Shown here: positions 1-5,310 of the stretch, piece by piece | How the letters are laid out: every line of letters begins with the position of its first letter | Numbering within the stretch: position 1 is the first letter of the stretch | Origin: Solirubrobacterales bacterium | GTDB taxonomy: Bacteria; Actinomycetota; Thermoleophilia; Solirubrobacterales; Solirubrobacteraceae | Length of the DNA: 9,342 bases | Direction: 5' to 3' | Assembly (NCBI GenBank): GCA_019240015.1 | Contig: JAFAZB010000040.1 | Span: forward strand, 1 to 9,342 | Notes under the pieces: model-generated | Told to the model about the DNA's origin: nothing | Database searches by the model: none | Seen by the model: the letters and a program-made list of their open reading frames with translations, nothing else | Made by a program: the position numbers and the translations under genes

Positions 1-10
1 CCAGCGTATC

Positions 11-24
11 TAGACTTCATTTAC
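11..24 (+). promoter_or_regulatory. Candidate -10 element for leaderless yebC
   Basis: TAGACT at 11-16 fits the TANNNT form of a bacterial -10 hexamer. It ends 8 nt before the yebC ATG at 25, and no Shine-Dalgarno sequence lies between them. If it is used, transcription would begin at or within a base or two of the ATG, giving a leaderless mRNA, which is common in actinobacteria. A -35 cannot be judged because the window begins here. Confidence 0.4.
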
Positions 25-774
25 ATGTCCGGTCATTCGAAATGGCACTCGATCAAACACAAGAAAGCGGTCGTCGACGCCCGCCGCGGTCAGCATTTCA
101 CCAAGCTGGCGCGGGCGATCACGGTCGCGGCGCGTGAGGGCGGCGGCGATCCCGACGGCAACTCGGCGCTCGCCCTGGCGATCCAGAAGGCGCGCGACGC
201 CTCGATGCCCAAAGAGAACATCGAGCGCGCGATCGGCAAGGGGACGGGCGGGGGCGCCGATGCCAACCAGATCGAGACGGTCCTCTACGAGGGCTACGGA
301 CCGGGCGGCGTCGCGCTGCTGATCGAGGCCCTGACGGACAACCGAAACCGGACCGGCGCCGACGTCCGCCACGCGCTGTCCAAGCACGGCGGCAACCTCG
401 GTGAGCCCGGGTCGGTGTCATATCTGTTCGACAAGCGGGGCGTGATCGTGATCGAAGCCAGCCGCTATCACGAGGACGATCTGATGCCCGCGATCGATGC
501 GGGGGCGCAGGACATCGCCCGCGACGACGACGTGTTCGAAGTGATCACCGAACCCGCTGACCTGGCCGCAGTCAGGCAGGCGCTGGCGCGGGCGGGCGTC
601 GAGGTCGAGAGCGCGGACCTGAGTCAGCGGCCGAAATCCCGCGTGCCGGTGTCGGAGGCCGATGCGGGCAGGCTGATGAAGCTGATCGACTCGCTCGAGG
701 AATCCGATGACGTCAGCGCGGTTCACGCCAACTTCGACGTCGACGCGAACGTGCTCGAGCGCATCGCGGGCTGA
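25..774 (+). CDS. yebC: YebC/TACO1-family protein
   Basis: This is a full-length YebC family protein of 249 aa, the usual size for the family. The family signature GHSKWHSIKHKK is at residues 3-14. The core motifs YEGYGPGG (88-95), TDNRNRT (104-110) and GGNLGEPGSV (122-131) are all present, and the acidic C-terminal domain is complete. YebC proteins are cytoplasmic. They were long annotated as DNA-binding transcriptional regulators, and later work on YebC/TACO1 members points to a ribosome-linked role in translation of difficult sequences such as proline runs. The ATG at 25 is chosen because MSGHSKW is the conserved start. There is no ribosome-binding site; a TANNNT hexamer sits 8 nt upstream instead. 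The FKBP gene follows after 23 nt. In many bacteria ruvC follows directly, but here it is about 8.3 kb away. Confidence 0.97.
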   Translation: MSGHSKWHSIKHKKAVVDARRGQHFTKLARAITVAAREGGGDPDGNSALALAIQKARDASMPKENIERAIGKGTGGGADANQIETVLYEGYGPGGVALLIEALTDNRNRTGADVRHALSKHGGNLGEPGSVSYLFDKRGVIVIEASRYHEDDLMPAIDAGAQDIARDDDVFEVITEPADLAAVRQALARAGVEVESADLSQRPKSRVPVSEADAGRLMKLIDSLEESDDVSAVHANFDVDANVLERIAG

Positions 775-780
775 CGGCGG

Positions 781-797
781 CCGCTACGCTCGACCCG
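781..797 (+). promoter_or_regulatory. Candidate start-proximal promoter of the FKBP gene
   Basis: CCGCTACGCTCG at 781-792 contains the TANNNT hexamer TACGCT (785-790), which ends 7 nt before the ATG at 798. The same 12-bp pattern recurs at 2538-2549 and 5207-5218. No TTGACA-like -35 is visible 16-18 bp upstream, where the DNA is yebC coding sequence. The spacing predicts a start of transcription at or near the ATG, so the FKBP gene may be transcribed apart from yebC. This is inferred from motif position only. Confidence 0.45.
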
Positions 798-1370
798 ATG
801 CGCATGCGTCTCGTGATCGGCTCCGCGCTCGCCGTGCTCGTACTGGGGCTGGCCGCCTGCGGTTCGACCAAGAAGGCGGCCGGAATCGAGCAGGCGCCGG
901 CCGGCGGTGCAACCTCAGACACGGTTGCGGCAGCCAGCAACACCGCCACCACCAGCTCGACCGCGGCGGCCACCACGCCCAAGCCGCCGTCGCCGCTCGC
1001 AAACAAGCCGGCGCTCAGCATTCCCAAGACCCCGGCTCCCAAGCAGCTCGTCTCCAAGGACCTGATCGTCGGCAACGGTCCGGTTGCCAGGACCGGCAGC
1101 ACCGTGACCGTCAACTACGTCGGCGCGTTGTACTCGTCCGGCAAGGAGTTCGACTCCTCCTGGCGCACCGGCAAGCCGTTCGCGCCGTTCAAGCTCGGGC
1201 AGGGGGCCGTGATCCCAGGCTGGGACGAGGGAATCGTGGGGATGCACGTCGGCGGCCGGCGGGAGCTGATCATCCCGCCGCGACTCGGCTACGGCGCGGC
1301 CGGGAGCCCGCCCACGATTCCGCCTAACGCGACCCTCGTCTTCGTGGTCGATCTGCTGGGCGTCGCCTGA
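798..1370 (+). CDS. FKBP-type peptidyl-prolyl cis-trans isomerase, lipoprotein
   Basis: This 190-aa protein begins with a short basic N-terminus, a hydrophobic stretch (5-18) and the lipobox LAAC with Cys21. It should therefore be lipid-anchored on the outer face of the membrane. Residues about 25-82 form a low-complexity linker rich in Ala, Thr, Ser and Pro. The FKBP domain spans about 83-190. Comparison with FKBP12 finds the active-site residues: Tyr107, Phe118-Asp119, Val138-Ile139, Trp142, Tyr165 and Phe182. The family ending IPPNATLVFVVDLL is intact. The expected activity is isomerisation of Xaa-Pro bonds during folding of exported proteins; the client is unknown. A second in-frame ATG at 804 is possible, but 798 is preferred because it keeps the extra Arg before the signal and suits the -10-like element 7 nt upstream. 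The last 47 bp overlap the convergent cyclase gene. Confidence 0.95.
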   Translation: MRMRLVIGSALAVLVLGLAACGSTKKAAGIEQAPAGGATSDTVAAASNTATTSSTAAATTPKPPSPLANKPALSIPKTPAPKQLVSKDLIVGNGPVARTGSTVTVNYVGALYSSGKEFDSSWRTGKPFAPFKLGQGAVIPGWDEGIVGMHVGGRRELIIPPRLGYGAAGSPPTIPPNATLVFVVDLLGVA

Positions 1371-2508
1371 CGCGGCCGCCCTCGGAGCCCTTGTCCGCGG
1401 CACCGGGCTGCGCGTCGGGGTTCTGTTGGCGCCGGGCCCGGTATAGGGCCACCGGGTCGGCGACTCCCTTGAGGCGGTGGCGCCCCGCGAACGACCAGTC
1501 GAACTGGTCCAGTGCGCCGTCGCGAACGTCCTCCGTGCACAGCACGCTTCCGGGGCGCGCGATCCCCGTGACCCGGCTGGCCAGATTGACCGGCTGGCCG
1601 TAGTAGTCGCCCGCGCGGACCAGCGCGGGCCCCACCGCCAACCCGGCGCGCACGCTCGGCAGGCCGGCCTGCTCGATCGCATCGACCAGCGACAGCGCCG
1701 CCGCCACCAGGGGTGCCGCATCCGGGCTGACGAGCATCGCCGCATCGCCGATCGTCTTCACCAGCCGCACCGGCGGCTCGCTGACCTCGGTGGCCAGCCG
1801 GGCGAGCCGGCCTGCGACGGTGCCCAGCTCCTGAAGCTCCACCTGCCCTGCCAGGCGGGTGAAGCCCACCAGGTCTGCGAAGCACACGACGACCGGTTGG
1901 GCGTCGGCGAGCTGGCCGCTCGACAGCTCTTCGCGCCCCAACATGCCACGCCTGACGCTGTCGCGCAAATGCGCCTTGAAGGCGGCGATCAGCACCGGGG
2001 CGAGGGCCGGCGTCAGCTGCTCGGCTAGCTCGGCGAACCGCCAGGCGACATCCGGCTCGCTGTCTCCGGGCCGCAGGAACGCGTCGACGAACGCGGCAGT
2101 CGTGGTCGCAGCCAAACGCGCCATCGCCTCGCCCAGCACCCGGGTCAGCTCCGCGATCGCGTCCTGCTCGAAGCCGGCGTCGAGGAACAGCTTGGTGGAG
2201 CGGGCCGCGGCGATGTCCTCGTCGCTGAATACGGGATCCTCGAGCTTTGGCTCGGGGAGCCCTTCGAGCCGGCGCAGACTGATCATCACCGAGGCCGGTA
2301 GGCCGGTCTGGCGCTCGACCTCGGCCGCGCTGTGGTTGCCGCCCAGGACCCGGTCGACGGGTAGCAGCGCCAGCCTGTCGTCCCGCACGGCGGCCTTCAG
2401 CTCTGCGAGCGTGAAGCCGTCTTCCGCGAGGCGAGACAGCAGTCGCTCCCGAGCCACCCGCTGCTTGCCCTCCAGACCATCGAGCAGCCCGGCGGCGGCG
2501 AAGTCCAT
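1324..2508 (-). CDS. Class III adenylate cyclase, Rv1264-like
   Basis: The protein has 394 aa. The C-terminal class III cyclase domain (about 203-360) carries the full canonical set of catalytic residues: metal-binding Asp212 (FADLVGF) and Asp255 (KTIGDA), adenine-selecting Lys251 and Asp301 (GDYYG), and transition-state Asn308 and Arg312 (VNLASR). It should make cAMP from ATP as a homodimer. The N-terminal ~200 residues are helical, without membrane segments, and begin GLLDGLEGKQR. Their layout matches, from memory, Mycobacterium tuberculosis Rv1264, in which this region is an autoinhibitory, pH-responsive module. The protein is thus probably a soluble cyclase with an acid-sensing switch; the sensing role is inferred. 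The tail after residue 360 is basic, disordered-looking and overlaps the FKBP gene. The ATG at 2508 has GGAG both 11 nt upstream and directly adjacent. The gene diverges from the glycosyltransferase gene across 101 bp. Confidence 0.93.
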   Translation of the reverse strand: MDFAAAGLLDGLEGKQRVARERLLSRLAEDGFTLAELKAAVRDDRLALLPVDRVLGGNHSAAEVERQTGLPASVMISLRRLEGLPEPKLEDPVFSDEDIAAARSTKLFLDAGFEQDAIAELTRVLGEAMARLAATTTAAFVDAFLRPGDSEPDVAWRFAELAEQLTPALAPVLIAAFKAHLRDSVRRGMLGREELSSGQLADAQPVVVCFADLVGFTRLAGQVELQELGTVAGRLARLATEVSEPPVRLVKTIGDAAMLVSPDAAPLVAAALSLVDAIEQAGLPSVRAGLAVGPALVRAGDYYGQPVNLASRVTGIARPGSVLCTEDVRDGALDQFDWSFAGRHRLKGVADPVALYRARRQQNPDAQPGAADKGSEGGRVRRRPADRPRRRGSR

Positions 2509-2537
2509 CTCCGCATGATCTCCGAAACCGCCGGGGT

Positions 2538-2549
2538 CCGCTACGATCG
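2538..2549 (+). promoter_or_regulatory. Candidate promoter of the glycosyltransferase gene
   Basis: CCGCTACGATCG matches the motif at 781-792 and 5207-5218. Its TACGAT hexamer (2542-2547) lies in the 101-bp space between the divergent cyclase and glycosyltransferase genes. Unlike the other copies it is 62 nt from the ATG at 2610. This predicts a short 5' leader of about 55 nt. No -35 box is evident. Confidence 0.4.
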
Positions 2550-2574
2550 GCGCCCTCCTGGGCGCCCGCGCGGG
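2549..2574. promoter_or_regulatory. Inverted repeats at the predicted transcription start
   Basis: GGCGCCC (2549-2555) and GGGCGCC (2560-2566) form a perfect 7-bp inverted repeat with a TCCT spacer. It is overlapped by a second perfect palindrome, CCCGCGCGGG (2565-2574). Both sit immediately downstream of the -10-like TACGAT. Transcription starting about 7 nt after that hexamer would begin inside the first repeat, so it is better placed as a protein-binding operator than as an RNA hairpin. Chance palindromes are common in GC-rich DNA, so confidence is limited. Confidence 0.35.
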
Positions 2575-2609
2575 TGGTGCCTTTCAGCTGACCCCAACCT
2601 GGTCCTCAG

Positions 2610-3296
2610 ATGCTCTCGATCCTAATGCCGGTCTACAACGAGCGCGAGCGGGTCGCTCGCGCGATCGAGGAGGTTCTGGAAACCCAGCTGCCGACCGAGT
2701 TCGAGCTGATCGTGGTCGACGACGGATCGACCGACGGCACAAGCGAGATTCTGCGCGCAGGCGGCTGGGACGGCCGGGTGCGGCTGTTCGAGCACGAGCA
2801 CAATCGGGGCAAGGGCGCCGCCGTGCAGACGGCGCTCGCGCAGGCCCGGGGCGAGTACGCGGCGATCTTCGACGCCGACCTCGAGTACGACCCATCAGAC
2901 CTCGGCCTGCTGATGCCGCCGTTACTCGACGGGCGCGCGAACGCGTGCTTCGGGGTCCGCGCGTTCGACGGCTACACCAGCCACTCGTTTCTGTTCGTAC
3001 TCGGCAACAAGGGCGTCACCCTGGCGTGCAACATTCTCTACAACGTCTACCTGCACGACATCATGACCTGCCACAAGATGATCCGCACGGACATCTTCCG
3101 CAGCCTGCCGCTGCGCTCACCGGGCTTCGCGATCGAGCCCGAGATCACCGCCCGCCTGGTGCAGCACGGCGAGCGGATCTTCGAGGTCCCGGTGCATTAC
3201 CGGGCCAGGGCGACCGAAGAAGGGAAGAAGCTGACGGCGCTCGACGGCTTCCGGGTGCTCGGGACGTTGCTGCGCTGCCGCTTCTCGAGTGCGTGA
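2610..3296 (+). CDS. Family-2 glycosyltransferase, polyprenyl-phosphate sugar synthase-like
   Basis: This 228-aa GT-A fold enzyme starts directly with the nucleotide-binding strand (LSILMPVYNE, 2-11). It continues with VVDDGSTDGT (35-44), HNRGKGAA (64-71) and the metal-binding DADLEYDP (88-94 region). Near the C-terminus come TCHKMIR (153-159) and RATEEGKKL (200-208), typical of dolichyl/polyprenyl-phosphate mannose or glucose synthases and related enzymes. It lacks the C-terminal membrane helices of some members, so it should be a soluble or membrane-associated cytoplasmic enzyme. The likely reaction is transfer of a sugar from a nucleotide donor to a lipid phosphate or glycan acceptor; sugar and acceptor cannot be read from sequence. 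The ATG at 2610 fits the family start, though no ribosome-binding site is obvious. A lipid-linked sugar made here could feed the GT-C-like protein at 5226-6788, an inference from class pairing only. Confidence 0.9.
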   Translation: MLSILMPVYNERERVARAIEEVLETQLPTEFELIVVDDGSTDGTSEILRAGGWDGRVRLFEHEHNRGKGAAVQTALAQARGEYAAIFDADLEYDPSDLGLLMPPLLDGRANACFGVRAFDGYTSHSFLFVLGNKGVTLACNILYNVYLHDIMTCHKMIRTDIFRSLPLRSPGFAIEPEITARLVQHGERIFEVPVHYRARATEEGKKLTALDGFRVLGTLLRCRFSSA

Positions 3297-3312
3297 TCAG
3301 CTAGATCAATCA

Positions 3313-5310
3313 TCAGGGGGGCGCGATCTGCCTGGTTGTCCGATAGATCGATGCCAGCACCGAGAACGCGGGCTTGAGGTTTCCCCGTAGATCGACGACG
3401 CCCTTGTCCACGAACGGCGGGTCGGGGTAGGGGTTGCCGCCACCCCAGCCCGGGAGTGAGGCGAAGTCCTGGAGCAGGAAGTAGATCGCGCCTCCGAGCC
3501 ACGGCTTGGTCGCGAACACGTTCAGGTGGAAGGCGGCCGCGTCGGCCTGGAACTGATATGTGCCTCGCTCCTCGACCGGCCCATCGCGGTTGGCGTCGAA
3601 GCCGAACTCGCTGACGAACAGCGACTTGGTCGGATAGCAGGCGCGAAGGCTGTCGAGGAACGCGCTCAGCTGGTCCCGGTCGTCGGTGGTGCCTCCCCCT
3701 GCGTCGAACCAGCCGAAGTACTCGTTGAGCCCGAGCACGTCGAGCGGCGCGTACTGCGGCTGGCAGGGGACGCCGGGCCAGTCGGTGATCGCCATCCCCA
3801 CCGGGCGGGTGGGATCGAGCCGCTTGGCGAGCGCGGCGGCGCCGGAGATGTATCTCGCCTCGGGCCCGTCGACCGGCGTCCGCAGCTCGTTGCCGATGCT
3901 CCAGAGCAGGATCGACGGGTGGTTCTGGTTGGCGACGATGTTCTGCTGCAGCAGCGAGTAGGCGTGAGCCAGCACCCCCGGCTCGGCCAGGATCGGGCTG
4001 CGGACCTGGTAGGCCGGGACCTCGGACCAGATCAGGATCCCGTAGCGGTCGGCGAGCTCCTCGAGCTGGGGGTTGAGCGGATAGTGCGCGCGGATCACCG
4101 TTGCGTGCAGCGCCCGAACCCAGCTGATCATCCGCCGGATCTGGGCGGGCGACAGCGCCGAGCCCGCGGCGAGGTCCTGCTCGTGAAGATCGACCCCGCG
4201 GAGGTCCAGCCAGCGGCCGTTGAGCGTCAGCCGGCCGCCGGGCGTGAGCGCGATGCTCCGGATCCCGCTGAGGCTGTTGTAGCCGCCGAGCGCTCTGCCC
4301 GCCCCATCGGTGAGCGTGAGCGTCGCCCGGTAGAGGTAGGGGTCGGTCGGCGACCAGAGCCGCGGCCGCGCGATCCGCACGGACGCCTGGGCTGTCCAAA
4401 TCGCGTGCGGGGCGAGCTTCGCGGTGCCGAAGCGCAGGCGGGCAGCGCCGTAGCCGCCGGTGAGCCCGACCGTCTGTGAGGCGCTCGTCACGTTGCGGAC
4501 CAGGACCTGCTCGGCGATCACGGCGGCGCAGGACGGGCAACGCAGCAGTGGCCGCACCTGGACCTGCTCGAGGTCCGCGCGCTGCACGGCGCGCAGATAT
4601 ACCTCGCGTATCAGCCCGCCGTAGTTCCACCAGCCGCCGGTGGGGCCTGGCGGCAGATCCGAGGCACTGCGGCGGTCATCGACGCGCACGATGAGTCGGT
4701 TGACGCCCGCGTGTGCGCCGCTGAGGTCGAGCTCGAACGGCAGGTAGGCGCCCGTATGGGTGCCGATCAGGCGGCCGTTGAGCCACACCTCCGCGCGGTA
4801 GTTGACCGACTCGAAGCGGATGATCCAGCTGCGGAAGCGGGTCGGCACGTAGCGGGCGAACGCGCCGCTCGGGAGCGTGAAGTCCCTGCGGTACCAGCCG
4901 ACATAGCCGGTCATGCTGGTGCTCGACAGATCGCCTGCGTTGTAGGCGTTGGGGACCGTCACCGGCGTCCAGCCGCTGCTCGCGGCGGTGTCCCGCCACC
5001 ACCCCAGCGCGGTGCCGATGTTGCCCAGGTCGGGCCGATACAGCCAGCTGCCGCCGAGCAGGTAGCGGTCGCTCTGTCCGTCCTCGTACAGAGCGCCTTT
5101 GCTCGGCGCCTGCGAGGCGTAGGCCGGACCTTGCGCGTGGGCCGGCGCAGCGAGCGCCAGCGCCAACGCGAGCGATGCGATGAGCCAGCGGAGTGCCGGG
5201 AGACCGCCGCTACAATCGCCCGCCCATGCCCCCTCGGGACGCAGGGGACCAGATCGTGGTCGAGGCGCCGCCGGACCGGCCACGTCCGCGCGAGCCGTTC
5301 GGCGGCTCAT
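3313..5310 (-). CDS. Exported glycoside hydrolase family 2 (beta-glucuronidase/galactosidase-like)
   Basis: The 665-aa product has the GH2 domain order. A jelly-roll sugar-binding domain (about 80-240) contains WYRRDF, VWLNGRLIG and GGWWNYGGLIREV. An Ig-like domain follows (about 245-345), then a TIM barrel (about 350-655). The acid/base Glu475 is in SIGNEL and the nucleophile Glu568 in VSEFG, so a retaining exo-beta-glycosidase is expected; the substrate is not determined. A signal peptide is visible: Arg41, hydrophobic core 43-55 and cleavage at AHA-Q after residue 59. About 40 residues precede the core, which is unusually long. The only in-frame ATG or GTG codons before it are at 5310 and 5283, and both lie inside the divergent membrane-protein gene, forcing a 5' overlap. 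A CPSC pair (258-261) plus Cys516 and Cys558 could form disulfides outside the cell. The stop is 16 nt from that of the convergent glycosyltransferase gene. Confidence 0.92.
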   Translation of the reverse strand: MSRRTARADVAGPAAPRPRSGPLRPEGAWAGDCSGGLPALRWLIASLALALALAAPAHAQGPAYASQAPSKGALYEDGQSDRYLLGGSWLYRPDLGNIGTALGWWRDTAASSGWTPVTVPNAYNAGDLSSTSMTGYVGWYRRDFTLPSGAFARYVPTRFRSWIIRFESVNYRAEVWLNGRLIGTHTGAYLPFELDLSGAHAGVNRLIVRVDDRRSASDLPPGPTGGWWNYGGLIREVYLRAVQRADLEQVQVRPLLRCPSCAAVIAEQVLVRNVTSASQTVGLTGGYGAARLRFGTAKLAPHAIWTAQASVRIARPRLWSPTDPYLYRATLTLTDGAGRALGGYNSLSGIRSIALTPGGRLTLNGRWLDLRGVDLHEQDLAAGSALSPAQIRRMISWVRALHATVIRAHYPLNPQLEELADRYGILIWSEVPAYQVRSPILAEPGVLAHAYSLLQQNIVANQNHPSILLWSIGNELRTPVDGPEARYISGAAALAKRLDPTRPVGMAITDWPGVPCQPQYAPLDVLGLNEYFGWFDAGGGTTDDRDQLSAFLDSLRACYPTKSLFVSEFGFDANRDGPVEERGTYQFQADAAAFHLNVFATKPWLGGAIYFLLQDFASLPGWGGGNPYPDPPFVDKGVVDLRGNLKPAFSVLASIYRTTRQIAPP
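5207..5225 (+). promoter_or_regulatory. Candidate start-proximal promoter of the GT-C-like gene
   Basis: CCGCTACAATCG (5207-5218) is the third copy of the shared 12-bp motif. Its hexamer TACAAT (5211-5216) is the closest of the set to the TATAAT consensus and ends 9 nt before the ATG at 5226. It lies within the signal-peptide coding region of the divergent hydrolase gene. The spacing predicts leaderless transcription from the ATG. No -35 is seen. Confidence 0.5.

Noticed and set aside
3294..3308. TGATC-N5-GATCA inverted repeat between the convergent glycosyltransferase and hydrolase stops
   Set aside because: The stem is only 5 bp, AT-rich and has no T tract. It is too weak to call a terminator, although the two stops are only 16 bp apart.
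3197..4630. A 477-codon minus-strand open frame within the glycoside hydrolase region
   Set aside because: It is in another frame of the same strand as the hydrolase, which has clear GH2 motifs throughout. The alternative product is Arg/Ala-rich low complexity.
5209..5217. Lipobox in the hydrolase N-terminus (Cys33 in AGDCSGG)
   Set aside because: The cysteine precedes the hydrophobic core rather than following it, and the residues before it do not fit a lipobox. A Sec signal peptide with AHA-Q cleavage is visible instead.
5193..5225. Upstream GTG start for the GT-C-like protein
   Set aside because: It would place the TACAAT promoter-like element inside the coding region and adds 11 residues (beginning MPGDRRYN) with no support. 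The ATG at 5226 is 9 nt after TACAAT.
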